Assembly (NCBI GenBank): GCA_036245525.1
Contig: BTPG01000007.1
Location: 160,378,364 to 160,442,363, forward strand
Length of the DNA: 64,000 bases
Source: Semisulcospira habei
Lineage: Eukaryota; Mollusca; Gastropoda; Semisulcospiridae
Direction: 5' to 3'
A program made the translations under genes and the position numbers. Under the pieces are notes generated by a model. The model ran no database searches and was not told where the DNA came from. It saw only the letters and a program-made list of their open reading frames with translations. Position 1 is the stretch's first letter. Each line of letters starts with the position of its first letter. Below are positions 1 through 11,093 of the stretch, in pieces.

Positions 1-714
1 CTGAGATGAGCGGTGGGCGCTGTGGTTCCGCGGTGGCAGGCGGAGGTGCGGTAAAGGTGTCGGGAGGAGCGCCGGGCGTTTAGCTTTTTCCCGGATGTTC
101 TTGGGTGGCCGGTGACGTAGTCGGTGGGGTTTCTCTGCCTGGCGGTTGGTGGTGGTGTCGACTGGTGTGCCGGCTGGGCTGAGGGTCGTATGGGGGTCGG
201 TGGCTTGGTCCGTGGTGGATAGTGCCGTGCTGGTGCCGGCGTTGGTGGTGGTGGTTGTGTCTGTGAGGCTTGCTGCCTCTTGGGTAGTCGTCGGCGGGGT
301 GGTGGTGCCTTTCGTTTTGGTGGCTTGGGAGGCCTGGCTCCCTGTTGATCTGGTACGTGGTGGAGGCCGCGGTGTCGTGGTTTGGGACTCCGCTTGTCTA
401 GTTGAGCTTGGCGCTTCTTGGGTGGAAATCTCCTGGGTGTTGGTACCCTTGTTTTTTGTGGCTTTTGAGGCTTTGCTTCCTGTTGATTTAGTTTGTGGCG
501 GCGTCGTCATTGTGGTTTGTGACTCCGCCTCTTGTGACAGGGGGACCCCCTGACTGCCTGTGGAGGTGGTCTTCGGTGGCTGGAATTCTTTGAAGGTTCC
601 TTGCTCGAACAACCATCTGACCGTGATGGCTGCTCGATGGTGGTAGTCTCCCTCAGTGGAGAGGATCGCCGGTATGGCGGCTGTCAGTAGCCTTGCGAGT
701 CCGTCAAGGTCCAT
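1..714 (-). CDS. Thr/Ser-rich hypothetical protein, 3'-open
   Basis: I translated the minus strand from the ATG at 714 (context GGGACCATGG) and it stays open for 238 codons to the window edge. The frame is open upstream to a TGA at 805-807, so the true start may be earlier. The first 55 residues look globular ([32 protein letters not shown]). The rest is Thr/Ser/Gln-rich with an internal repeat: [17 protein letters not shown] is followed about 40 residues later by [17 protein letters not shown], each followed by an EA.S.T block. The C-terminal part seen here turns basic and Pro-rich. The plus-strand Val-rich ORF at 146-553 is its shadow. I do not recognise the family. A mucin-like linker protein or the N-terminal part of a retroelement ORF are both possible; the long open frame and amino-acid repeat support real coding. 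Confidence 0.55.
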   Translation of the reverse strand, partial: MDLDGLARLLTAAIPAILSTEGDYHHRAAITVRWLFEQGTFKEFQPPKTTSTGSQGVPLSQEAESQTTMTTPPQTKSTGSKASKATKNKGTNTQEISTQEAPSSTRQAESQTTTPRPPPRTRSTGSQASQATKTKGTTTPPTTTQEAASLTDTTTTTNAGTSTALSTTDQATDPHTTLSPAGTPVDTTTNRQAEKPHRLRHRPPKNIREKAKRPALLPTPLPHLRLPPRNHSAHRSSQ

Positions 715-797
715 GGTCCCGATGCGGACTCTCTTCTCCCTTTTGGTCCACTCCCTGTCTTGGGTTAGATGGTCTGGGATGTGGACTGGCGGGGAGG

Positions 798-955
<158 letters not shown>

Positions 956-1201
956 TGGTGTGTCCCGCGGACCATCTACAGGTTCCCATCCACATTGACA
1001 TAAACACGTTAGCCTCTGCAGGTGAAATGAGTGTCTAAATGTGTATAACCAGTAGATTCCATTTCAAATTATAATTGGCAATAGTTGTTGTTAAATACGA
1101 TTGGCTGGCGATTAAGTTAAACAACACAAGTCCCTCTGTGGAGAAATGATGAAAGAAAACACGTTCTACTTGTCTCCGTTTCAGTATGAACACACAGACA
1201 C

Positions 1202-1204
<3 letters not shown>

Positions 1205-1238
<34 letters not shown>

Positions 1239-1368
1239 CTCTCTTCTCTCTCTCTTACATGTCTATGTCATTTATGTAGTAGATGTAGCAACGGCAAGTT
1301 TGAAAACTGGTCCTGTTACCAATAACTTCTACCGTTGGAAAATAAAGGTTCATTGTTCATTGTTCATT

Positions 1369-1433
<65 letters not shown>

Positions 1434-1442
1434 TGTGTGTGT
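1205..1442. repeat. (CT)n microsatellites, second ending in (GT)n
   Basis: CT tracts at about 1205-1255 and 1369-1430; the second runs into GTGTGTGTGTG. The Leu-Ser ORF over them is a repeat artefact. Nothing recognisable lies between 1443 and 1678. Confidence 0.95.
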
Positions 1443-1678
1443 GCGTGATTGTAACGCATCACTCGAGCAACAGATCATGCGTTACCCTTGTGCTGCCTTA
1501 CATCTGACTGAATGGCTGTGTGTCTTTAATTTGATTATTATTATTTTAAAATTTAATTGTATTTGTCTTGTTACCTTTTCTGATGTTATATTTAAAATGT
1601 TATTAAGGACAGACGTGTAAAATGGCCGGCGTGCCTACTGTCTTCATCCTTTCAAAATAAAGTTTCAGGTCAGTTCAG

Positions 1679-1827
1679 TTCTCTCTCTCTCTCTCCCCTC
1701 TCTCTCTCTCTCTCTCTCTCGGGGTGGGGGTGAAGGTCGGAGGGGGGGGGGGGGGCGTGGATGAGGGATAGGGGGAGCGTTCGGCGGGGTGGGGGAGGGA
1801 CTGGTGTGTGTGGTGTGTGGTGTGTGT

Positions 1828-1880
<53 letters not shown>
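1679..1880. repeat. compound (CT)n, poly-G and (GT)n tract
   Basis: CT tracts at 1680-1720, a G-run at 1741-1755, then TGGTGTG repeats becoming pure GT to about 1878. Simple-sequence expansion only. Confidence 0.95.
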
Positions 1881-1882
<2 letters not shown>

Positions 1883-2283
1883 AGGACAACTAAATCTATG
1901 ATCATCGGTCAATAATGCACAGCTCTCTCCCTTATCCAGTGGGGGTTTTTTCCTACCCACTTGGTACGTTATTCCTTTTTTTTTTATTGAAGCAATTTAA
2001 ACTTTACAGTTTTTTGTTGTTGTTGGTAACTCAGTCATTCGAGACGTGCCGCCTCCGGATCCATTTAGGATCTATGACTCTTGCCGAAACAACGTTGAAT
2101 CCATGTTCCAGGGACAGCCGCATCCTGGTGTTGAATTTAGCAGATTGGCGCAAAACACAGTCTACATCTAGTGGCACTAAACAGGTTCATCGTCAACAAC
2201 CCCAAACAGTACAGCGGCTTAGCCGATCTATACTCTGTGATAGCCTTTCGCGGTTCAGAAACAACTTGGCGATAAAGCTATAT
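1881..2283. other. non-coding, one half-site of a palindromic repeat
   Basis: No supported gene. CATTCGAGACGTGCC at about 2036 matches one arm of the perfect palindrome at 4581-4658, so this is probably a solo or decayed arm of that family. Confidence 0.4.
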
Positions 2284-2374
2284 AACCCTTTTGGTGTCCG
2301 TATAGTGTTTTGTCGGCCGGGTCAGTCCTACAGGAGTCGCCTCGACAAAACACGCTGTCGACACCCAAATGGTT
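2284..2374. repeat. palindromic foldback repeat (CGACAAAACAC family)
   Basis: Arms AACCCTTTTGGTGTC...GTGTTTTGTCGG and CCTCGACAAAACACG...GACACCCAAATGGTT are imperfect reverse complements. The same type, with CGACAACC arms, recurs at 47810-47900. Terminal AACC/GGTTAA suggests a TTAA-type MITE. Confidence 0.6.
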
Positions 2375-2929
2375 AAGCTCTTTGTGCACGGCATACTGTC
2401 CCTGAACCACTGAACCATCCGTACTGTAGACGGTACCTGTCCGCTGTACGCACAAGGGGGATAAGGCCTCTGATGAGCAGGACTGTTCAGTGTATCTACT
2501 CGGTAGTCTTCCCTTCGCTCACTCGCAATGTCAGTCCGGCATAACTGATTATGAAATATACTGAAGAGAAAAAGAAATGCGACATTTTCGGAATCGTCGG
2601 AAACACTCCAGTGTTTCCAATTATATATAAATTACAAAAATGTCCGTCGCATTCTTTTGCCCGTCAGTATACAGTCACTGCCGGCTTGAAAGCATCCCTG
2701 CTGCCAAATTGAACACCGAGTCTGGAGTCCACACAGGCTGCCACACCAAGCGGTCTGTATCTTGCTCCATCCTAAACACCCCGTCCACCCCAGAAAGCAC
2801 GGACGGGTCCGGTTGTGGGGAAGAGGGTGGGTTACAGAGGTTCGGAGGTTCTGGAACCACCCCCCTTCCCCCTCCCCTCCCCATAGACCAGGCTGAAGGG
2901 CTACCGAGTGTTCGACTCAGTCTCGTCTC

Positions 2930-3020
2930 AGTACCCCGCCGATGTAACCAGTAGGCCCATGCGGGCCCACTGCGGCCGTCGTGAGCCCGAAGACGTTTTG
3001 CTACTGGGGTATATACGCAT
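2930..3020. repeat. partial foldback repeat (GCGGCCGT-GGGCCC family)
   Basis: The stretch with GGCCCATGCGGGCCC, GCGGCCGTCGTGAGCCC and GACGTTTTGCTACTGG matches the arms of the complete palindrome at 48556-48690. Only one arm is visible here. The rest of 2375-3210 holds nothing else I recognise apart from a C-run at 3073-3087 followed by (ACC)n to about 3110. Confidence 0.5.
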
Positions 3021-3210
3021 TAATTTAAAATGCCTATGGAATTTCCTTCGGCTTTTTGGAAGTTTACAACGTGCCCCCCCCCCCCCCACCACCACCACCA
3101 CCACCACACTCTTCGCCCCGCTGTGGAAAGGTAGCAAATTCGGCCTCTTGGGTTCGTTCTTTGATTTATGTGGCCAGAAGAAAGGAAGTTATGGCGTCTT
3201 GGCGCCTTTC

Positions 3211-3411
3211 TTAACCCATTAAGCCCCGGGACCTATAGCAGGAGATGGATTGACCATGATAATTCAAGGGTAGTGCCAGATTAGCTTGGCGCCTGAAGGC
3301 GCCAAGCTAACGGCTCTACCCCTGAATTATCATGGTCAATCCATCTCCTGCAACTGGTACATAGTCGCTAGGTGACACCTCAAAAATGTGGGACGTGTGG
3401 TCGTGGGTTAT
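3211..3411. mobile_element. TTAA-flanked palindromic MITE
   Basis: It begins TTAACCCATTAAGCCCCGGG and ends CGTGGGTTAT. Inside, 3238-3351 is a near-perfect hairpin with arms built on GGAGATGGATTGACCATGAT and AGCTTGGCGCC. Related copies are at 7556-7712 and, as a fragment, 10507-10636. The TTAACCC end is what piggyBac-type elements show; the superfamily assignment is an inference because no transposase is present. Confidence 0.6.
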
Positions 3412-4043
3412 TCTCCCATGCAGAGCAAATCGGGTCTGCAAAACTTAACTTCATGTGACCCATTGTATCATACCTCCTACTCGAGGACTGGCCAGAATGC
3501 TACGCGGTTTCCCTGCGATGTATCAGATAAGTCACAGGTCGCGCGCAGGTCACCAGGCCATAGTTGGTGCAGGTAAAAGAATGCCAGACGCGGAGAATGT
3601 TTACTGCCCCCTCCCCCCCCCCCACACCCCTCCCGCCCCCAAACAAAACAAAACAAAACAAAATAAAACAAAAACCAACCAACAAACAAACTGAAACAAA
3701 TAAGCCTATAATGAACACATCTTTCGTACTCTCTAAATAACTCTATTCACGAGTACTGTTGAGGGGGAAAAAAACGCTTCGCTTTTACTTCCGGGTCATT
3801 ATGCAATTTTCCCCAGCTACTTCGTTCTACGTTCGCTCAGCGTAGATAAGCGAAATGAAGGAAGGAATACACCCATTCGGAATCTCAGACACGTAATACA
3901 TGCTGGGGCGGGTGTTGTACCAAACAGACCGTCTCAGAGGGCTCGTGTTTTCAAAACACTTTGGGAAAACTCGGGCATTCAGCTTCACTACCTCCTGCAT
4001 CGCTCTCCAGTGCTGCCGGGTGACATCGCTGATTTCATCTTTT
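3412..4043. other. non-coding region
   Basis: A C-run at 3609-3622 is followed by an (AAAAC)n tract at about 3640-3670. No exon or repeat family is otherwise recognised. Confidence 0.5.
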
Positions 4044-4199
4044 TTAACTCATTCTACCCCAGACACACCACAGCAAGATAAGGATCGACCATGATAGTTC
4101 AAGGGTGATGCCAGAACAGCTTGGCGCCTATGGGCAATGCAGTCTTCAGAGGACAACGGCAAAATTTGGGGATTTCGGTGTTGGGGTAGAATGAGTTAA
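4044..4199. mobile_element. 156-bp MITE with TTAACTCATTCTACCCCA ends
   Basis: It starts TTAACTCATTCTACCCCAGA and ends TTGGGGTAGAATGAGTTAA, giving terminal inverted repeats of about 17 bp with TTAA at both edges. The interior carries one arm of the GATAGTTCAAGGGTGATGCC / AGCTTGGCGCC hairpin. A longer copy with both hairpin arms spans 9110-10510. Confidence 0.7.
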
Positions 4200-4274
4200 A
4201 GTTGCGTTTATATAAAGTTGGGTGGAAATAAACTGATCGAAAATGACATTTAGCCCGTTCTGTCTCATTAGAAC

Positions 4275-4378
4275 ACGTTATAAGCACTTCTGGTCGGACC
4301 ACGTTATAAGCACTCCTGGTCGGACCACATTATAAGCACTCCTGGTCGGACCACGTTATAAGCACTTCTGGTCGGACC
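4275..4378. repeat. 26-bp tandem repeat, 4 copies
   Basis: Four contiguous units of ACGTTATAAGCACTTCTGG plus TCGGACC, differing at one or two positions. No coding potential. The sequence between here and 4580 holds no recognised feature except a C-run and (CA)n at about 4545-4573. Confidence 0.9.
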
Positions 4379-4580
4379 AAAACTCAGTGGGCTCAAACGT
4401 CGGATTCGCCCATTTTAGTCACCATAATGCCGCGTTCACATTTATCCCAGATGTTTGTTTGGTACAACGATAGCGCACGCACAATCGTTACTCCAAATGA
4501 GTGTCATTAGTATTGGATCCCCGGCCATTCCCCTCTCCACCCCCACCCCCCCCCCCCCCCACACACACACACAAAACGGC

Positions 4581-4658
4581 TTAACTCATTCGAGACGTGC
4601 CCCCTCCGGTACGCGGCATAAGCCGCGTACCTGAGGCGGCACGTCTCGAATGAGTTAA
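4581..4658. repeat. 78-bp near-perfect palindrome, TTAA at both ends
   Basis: TTAACTCATTCGAGACGTGC ... GCACGTCTCGAATGAGTTAA, with GCGGCATAAGCCGC at the centre. It should extrude a cruciform. Likely a MITE with TTAA target sites. Confidence 0.85.
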
Positions 4659-4848
4659 GGTAGCGGATCCGCACTTGCACGCTTACCAGCATCAACTTGG
4701 ATTGGCACGTGAATAATCCACCTGCACGACATGCCGGGCGCCACGCTTTACTGTAGACCGTGACAATGTCCAAGGCGGGAAACTGCACACACGCTGCATT
4801 TATGTAAATACAACAAAATAAAATGAGATATCTCGACACAACAAGCGA

Positions 4849-4899
4849 CATAGATCCTCATGAGCTCCCGCATTCTGCGGGTACTCATGAGGATCTATG
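4849..4899. repeat. 51-bp palindrome (CATAGATCCTCATGAG family)
   Basis: CATAGATCCTCATGAGCTCC and its reverse complement surround a TTC loop. The same family occurs at 49062-49109, degraded at 12781-12827 and as a half at about 44758. Confidence 0.85.
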
Positions 4900-5135
4900 C
4901 CTCTTGCAGACATATTTTTGTTGTTATTGTTGTTGTTTGTACTTTCAGCACAAAGTTTTTCCAGCACAGGTGCGGATCAGTTACCTCGAGGAGGATGAGG
5001 GTGGGTGGGTGGGTGGGTGGTCCAACGTTTTGTTTGGGACCATCAACCTGCCACACAAGGCCTCCCCGACGCTAGACCGTCTTCCAGTGGCCGAAAATTT
5101 AAACAAGTGTGACATGGCGGGGAGGGGGGGGGGCG

Positions 5136-5439
5136 NNNNNNNNNNNNNNNNNNNNNNNNNNNNNNNNNNNNNNNNNNNNNNNNNNNNNNNNNNNNNNNNN
5201 NNNNNNNNNNNNNNNNNNNNNNNNNNNNNNNNNNNNNNNNNNNNNNNNNNNNNNNNNNNNNNNNNNNNNNNNNNNNNNNNNNNNNNNNNNNNNNNNNNNN
5301 NNNNNNNNNNNNNNNNNNNNNNNNNNNNNNNNNNNNNNNNNNNNNNNNNNNNNNNNNNNNNNNNNNNNNNNNNNNNNNNNNNNNNNNNNNNNNNNNNNNN
5401 NNNNNNNNNNNNNNNNNNNNNNNNNNNNNNNNNNNNNNN
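5136..5439. other. assembly gap (304 N)
   Basis: A run of N directly before a long TA repeat. Sequence and true length are unknown. Confidence 1.

Positions 5440-6074
<635 letters not shown>

Positions 6075-6148
<74 letters not shown>
6075..6148. repeat. (GA)n microsatellite
   Basis: GA repeat beginning at the head of the reverse retroposon. The ORFs across it are Arg-Glu artefacts. Bases 6149-6640 contain G-rich runs and no recognised gene. Confidence 0.95.
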
Positions 6149-6149
<1 letters not shown>

Positions 6150-6759
6150 CGTGTGTCAACACTCTCGCCACTCGCCAAAATATTAAACAACGGGGAGGGG
6201 GAGGCGGTAGCGTGTGTGTGGGGGAGGAGGGGGGTAGAGGAGGAAGGCCGCGTGTGTGTGTCAGCACTCTCGCCCTTGCCAAAATGTCAAACAAGGTGAG
6301 GGGGGGGGGTGTTAAACTCGCCCAAAAAATCAAATAGGCAGGGGAGGGGCGCAAAACTAACACCCCAAAATGGAATTTGTTATAGCATTTTAAACAATTT
6401 GGGGTGGGGGCCGGAACCCTTAGGATCCCCACTCCGAGATCCGCCCCTGCATCATGTGCACGATTTACCAGATGATGATCATCTGTGGATGTATACGGAA
6501 CGCAGTCACGTGCTAAATGTTCGATCAGTCAAAGACGCAGCAAGAAGTGTAAGTTATACTCATTCTAGGACTCCTTTTTCCTACTACGACAAAACCAGCA
6601 AGAGAATATGCAAATTTCTTTCGCGTTTGCCGTGACGTAATCGAGCAGACCTTAGTTTCTGACAACCCCACGCCGTTTTATCGGCCACTTTCTCCCTTGC
6701 TGTCCGAGGCAGACAGACGGCGTTTTCCAGAGCTGAGTTTCGCAGCAAGGCTGTTCGAC

Positions 6760-6769
6760 ATGAACAAAG
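6760..6769 (+). CDS. candidate first coding exon (ATG AAC AAA G)
   Basis: ATGAACAAAG is followed by GTAAGG, a good donor site. The preceding 100 bases could be 5'UTR. The exon ends in phase 1 and joins in frame to the exon at 14019-14078. Evidence is splice-site quality and phase only; no similarity is recognised. Confidence 0.35.
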
Positions 6770-7070
6770 GTAAGGCCTTATTTCATCTTTACATTTAAAC
6801 GCTTATTTGCATACATGTAACAATGCGTGTTATACAAATATCTAACCTTTAAAAAGAAAACATGCCAATTACAGCGGCGTTTTAGTTTTTTACAGTAATT
6901 TTTGTAAATTGCTGGTCTTTGATTCTGGACCTAAAGACCACTTAGCGTGCCTGTATGTTTTGGATGCTTGACCTCTCTGCCCAATAAAAATGCACATGCC
7001 ATATATTATTTCACTACCTGATGAAAACAGGTTCCGACAGTGGTTGTCCGCCGCCGGTGTGACTTTTTCA

Positions 7071-7130
7071 AATCCGCCTTGAGGATAGCCTTGGTCGCCT
7101 ACTCGACGTTAAACCCAAATGACGTTTACG
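7071..7130 (+). mobile_element. short LINE-tail remnant
   Basis: GCCTTGAGGATAGCCTTGG...CTCGACGTTAAACCCAAATG is a diverged match to the last 50 bases of the LINE at 26183. It is a minimal 5'-truncated copy or the tail of a SINE. Confidence 0.6.
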
Positions 7131-7149
7131 TTGTAATGTTGTACATTGT

Positions 7150-7494
7150 TGTACATTGCTTAACGTCCCGACAGCAACAAGACTTTCTCAGGACTTGCCT
7201 GCACTGCTTGTGAAAGAAAAAACTAAACGGAATATGGAATGTATGTCGCCAGCCGGTCTAATGCGCTAAATAAAGCTAAGACCATTTAGCAACACACATC
7301 CAATATCAAGAGCTACAGGCAGCGCAGACAGTAAGGAGAGTTTAAAAAAGGAAAATACAGGTGAATGGACCAAGGGTAGACAGAAACGCATGCCCCAGAA
7401 TAGAGGAAAACCCAGCCTGTCGGGCTGACCAGGGTGACCCTGGGAACTAAAAAGTAGTTAATCCCCAAGTCCCCCAGGGCAGACCCGGGTGGGG
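7150..7494 (-). mobile_element. AATC retroposon, reverse, older subfamily
   Basis: It starts with GTACATTGCTTAACGTCCCG and ends GGCAGACCCGGGTGGGGG. It has small deletions and the AGTAGTTAA variant of the older subfamily. Confidence 0.85.
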
Positions 7495-7555
7495 GAAATG
7501 ACGTTTTCGATTTCTCTCCCGAATTTGACTTCAATGCGTTCGGTTGCCAATTGCG

Positions 7556-7712
7556 TTAACCCATTTAGCCCCGGGACCCAGCAGCAGGAGATGATGGATT
7601 GATCATAATTCAAGGGTGTTGCCAGATGAGCTTGGCGCCTGAAGGTGGTACATAGTCGTTAGACAATGCCACCAAATGTTTGGAAATGCGGCCGTGGGGT
7701 TAAGAGGGTTAA
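7556..7712. mobile_element. TTAA-flanked MITE (TTAACCC ends)
   Basis: It begins TTAACCCATTTAGCCCCGGG and ends GGGGTTAAGAGGGTTAA, imperfect inverted ends with TTAA outermost. Internally it has the ATAATTCAAGGGTGTTGCC and GAGCTTGGCGCC arm sequence of this group, without the second arm. Confidence 0.6.
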
Positions 7713-7842
7713 ACATGCATTGTTCGCAATTAAAAGTAGCCAGCAAAACTGCACGTGTTTCAGTCCAAGAAACCAGTGGATTTAAAGCCAAGGCAAAATT
7801 GAACACGACTGAAAATAGAAACGGAAAAGGTCAAATTTACAC

Positions 7843-8006
7843 GTATTTCGACGCAAACCGTGAAAAGCCGTTTGTCCGTGCGTTTAATCCACCGTTTTCG
7901 TCTAAACACGTGCAATATCTAGCATGATAGTTCAAGGGTGGTGCCAGAATAGCTTGGCGCCCATAGGCGCCAAGCTATTCTGGCACCACCCTTTAACTAT
8001 CATGCT
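7843..8006. repeat. two adjacent foldback hairpins
   Basis: The first (about 7843-7915) pairs CACGTATTTCGACGCAAAC with GTTTTCGTCTAAACACGTG and recurs at 46530-46625. The second (7921-8006) pairs AGCATGATAGTTCAAGGG with its complement through GGCGCCCATAGGCGCC. Both belong to palindromic repeat groups seen repeatedly in this window. Confidence 0.75.
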
Positions 8007-8383
8007 CGATAACGAAAAACGTTTATTATGATCTCGCGTGTCAAGTTTGACGTTCGGCTTTTGCGTCAAGGTAATCCAGCTGCGCATCAGTTTCCTCGAG
8101 GAGGGGGGGGGGGCGGGGTCCGGAACCTTGCGCCCCTGCAAATTGTATTTGTCTTCCTCAGTTGCTCAGTATTGTAATTAATACGTGCTGGTTTCTCCAT
8201 GCCAGTGAACTTTACACTGGGGTAGAAAACCGTAGTATGGCAGTAACGGCAGAACTTTCGTGCCTCAGTCTGACTCGGAGCGTGCGACGCTCTAGTTGAG
8301 GGCATGAAGCACTTTTACATCTGTTACATAAATACCATAACCCGGTTTTCTCTCCTCCCCCTCCCCCCCCCCCTCCCCTCCAA

Positions 8384-8760
8384 ACCCCACCCGGGTCTGC
8401 CCTGGGGGACTTGGGTGGGGTTAGGTATTTTTTAGTTCCCAGGGTCACCCTGGTCAGCCCCACAGGGTGGGTTTTTCTCTCTATTCTGGGGCATGTGTTT
8501 CTGTCTACCCTTTGTCCATTCACCTGTATTTGCCTTTTTAAAACTCTCCCTACTGTCTGCACTGCCTGTAGCTCTTGATATTGGATGTGTGTTGCTAAAT
8601 GGTCTTAGCTTTATTTATGCCCCATGTTGTAGGTTTATTTAATGTATTTGACCGGCTGGCGACATACATTCAATTTTCTGTTTAGTTTTTTTTCACAATC
8701 AGTGCAGGCACGTCCTGAGAAAGCCTTGTTGCTGTCGGGACGTTAAGCAATGTACAATCA
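8384..8760 (+). mobile_element. AATC retroposon, full-length, with TSD
   Basis: Flanked by CCCTCCCCTCCAAAC on both sides. It has the GTTGTAGG/CAATTTTCTG subfamily variants and a nearly absent AATC repeat at the tail. The region 8761-9109 after it holds no gene I recognise. Confidence 0.92.
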
Positions 8761-9296
8761 AAACCCTCCCCTCCAAACCGTGTGGTGTGAACTCTCACGA
8801 GACCGGAATATTGCGTTAGAGCAAAGCTTGCCTCGTGATTTTTGCAAATAACATTGAACGCATGATTTTACGACAACTCTAAGAAGAAAAAATCACCAAC
8901 CTTTGTCCTGATTTATTTCAGTTATTTCTCTTTTAGTCATGACGACAATGCTTTAGCCGGTGCCCTCGGGAAATTTTTAACATGATCCAGTTAAACCTGT
9001 TAAAATATACCCTAATCGATCCCCGCTCAGACAGATATTTATTCCTGTAAACTTCATTCCGCTCTCCATGGTGAATCTTCGATACTTTGATCTTGAAAGG
9101 CGTCCATGCTTAACTCCTACCCCAACACCGAAAACCCAAAATTTTTGCCGTTCTCTGAAGACTGCATTGCAGTGCAGGACACAGATCGACCAAGATAGTT
9201 CAAGGGTGATGCCAGAATAGCTTGGCGCCCATGGGCGCCAAGCTATTCTGGCATCACCCTTGAACTATCTTGGTCGATCCTTACCTTGCTGTGGTC

Positions 9297-10082
9297 CCCC
9301 ACCCGGGTCTGCCCTGGGGGACTTGGGTGGGGTTAGGTACTTTTTAGTTCTCAGGGTCACCCTGGTCAGCCCCACAGGGTGAGTTTTTCTCTCTATTCTG
9401 GGGCATGTGTTTCTGTCTACCCGAGGTCCATTCACCTGTATTTGCCTTTTTAAAACTCTCCCTACTGTCTGCACTGCCCCCCCACCCGGGTCTGCCCTGG
9501 GGGACTTGGGTGGGGTTAGGTATTTTTTAGTTCCCAGGGTCACCCTGGTCAGCCCCACAGGGTGGGTTTTTCTCTCTATTCTGGGGCATGCGTTTCTGTC
9601 TACCCTTAGTCCATTCACCTGTATTTGCCTTTTTAAAACTCTCCCTACTGTCTGCACTGCCTGTAGCTCTTGATATTGGATGTGTGTTGCTAGATGGTCT
9701 TAGCTTTATTTAGGCCCCATGTTGTTGGTTTATTTAACGTATTTGACCGGCTGGCGACATACATTCAATTTTCTGTTTAGTTTTTTTTCACAAGCAGTGC
9801 AGGCACGTCCTGAGAAAGCCTTGTTGCTGTCGGGACGTTAAGCAATGTACAATCAATCATGTCTGCACTGCCTGTAGCTCTTGTTATTGGATGTGTGTTG
9901 CTAAATGGTCTTAGCTTTATTTAGGCCTCATGTGTTAGGTTTATTTAATGTATTTGACCGGCTGGTGACATACATTCAATGTTCTGTTTAGTTTTTTTTT
10001 TTTTCACAAGCAGTGCAGGCACGTCCTGAGAAAGCCTTGTTGCTGTCGGGACGTTAAGCAATGTACAATCAATCAATCAATC
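9297..10082 (+). mobile_element. AATC retroposon split by a second copy
   Basis: The outer unit is 9297-9477 plus 9859-10082. The inner unit, about 9478-9858, sits inside it with the duplication TGTCTGCACTGCC on both sides. The outer unit is flanked by (C)TTACCTTGCTG. Direct evidence of retroposition into another copy. Confidence 0.9.
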
Positions 10083-10094
10083 TTACCTTGCTGA

Positions 10095-10475
10095 CCCCAC
10101 CCGGGTCTGCCCTGGGGGACTTGGGTGGGGTTAGGTATTTTTTAGTTCCCAGGGTCACCCTGGTCAGCCCCACAGGGTGGGTTTTTCTCTCTATTCTGGG
10201 GCATGTGTTTCTGTCTACCCTTTGTCCATTCACCTGTATTTGCCTTTTTAAAACTCTCCCTACTGTCTGCACTGCCTGTAGCTCTTGATATTGGATGTGT
10301 GTTGCTAAATGGTCTTAGCTTTATTTATGCCCCATGTTGTAGGTTTATTTAATGTATTTGACCGGCTGGCGACATACATTCAATTTTCTGTTTAGTTTTT
10401 TTTTCACAAGCAGTGCAGGCACGTCCTGAGAAAGCCTTGTTGCTGTCGGGACGTTAAGCAATGTACAATCAATCA
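10095..10475 (+). mobile_element. AATC retroposon inserted at the TSD of the previous one
   Basis: Full unit ending CAATCAATCA. ACCTTGCTG occurs before and after, making a third copy of the original target. The insertion therefore landed in the 3' duplication of the 9297-10082 unit. Confidence 0.88.
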
Positions 10476-10510
10476 CCTTGCTGTGGTGTGTCTGGGGTAG
10501 AATGAGTTAA

Positions 10511-11093
10511 GGCGCCAAGCTAATCTTGCACTACTCTTGAATTATCACGGTAAAGCCATCTCCAGCAACTGGTACATAGTCGTTGGGCAATACCTCCGAA
10601 ATTTGAGAAATGGAACCTTGGGGCTGAAAGGATTCAGAGTGCAGGAATGTGCTTAGTCATCCTTTTGAGCCCTTTGCCTGTTAAGACCACTAACTCGAGG
10701 CAAAATTTGTATCGTTACATTGTGTAATGTTCTGTGCATCTGTGGCCGGAAATCGGGGTATTTACCCGACCACATATAGTAGCGCACCTTCATGTTTGTG
10801 TATGTATGTTTCTCCTGCCTACTTAAGTTCCGGAGAAAGACATGGGTTATATAAGAGACCTGATCCATTCTTTTTGAGGATGGAAATGATTGTCTTATTC
10901 TAGACCTGCGTATTTCTCTGTGGGCTGGCGATTGGGTGCCTGATAGGCGGGGGCAGGGGATCTGTTTGTCCAGCGCTGTGATTCCCCTTGGTTTGAGTAC
11001 TGACACTTCCTGTTGCCATGACTCCTGCAAGTGTTGGATCATTTTGAAGACATTTGCATAACTTGCAACATTTCTTTGTCAAAAATAAAAGAA
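10511..11093. other. degraded palindromic-repeat fragment and unassigned sequence
   Basis: Up to about 10636 the sequence matches the right half of the 3211-3411 MITE (AACTGGTACATAGTCG). The rest, including the ORF shadow at 10653-11042, shows no recognisable domain. Confidence 0.4.

Larger units (their letters stand above)
9110..10510. mobile_element. TTAACTC MITE interrupted by four AATC retroposon units
   Basis: The MITE starts TTAACTCCTACCCCAACACC at 9110 and ends CTGGGGTAGAATGAGTTAA at 10510. Its interior includes the perfect hairpin 9184-9279 (GATCGACCAAGATAGTTC arm). Retroposons at 9297-10475 split the right half. It is the same family as 4044-4199. Confidence 0.7.

Noticed and set aside
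8384..8570. Sense ORF PPGSALGDLGGVRYFLVPRV... in most retroposon copies
   Set aside because: It has no own start codon, fuses to whatever lies upstream, and the older subfamily breaks it. Best explained by chance openness of the repeat.
9297..10475. CRISPR-like spaced repeats
   Set aside because: Units are about 385 bp, eukaryotic, with TSDs and nesting; no short repeat-spacer pattern and no cas genes.
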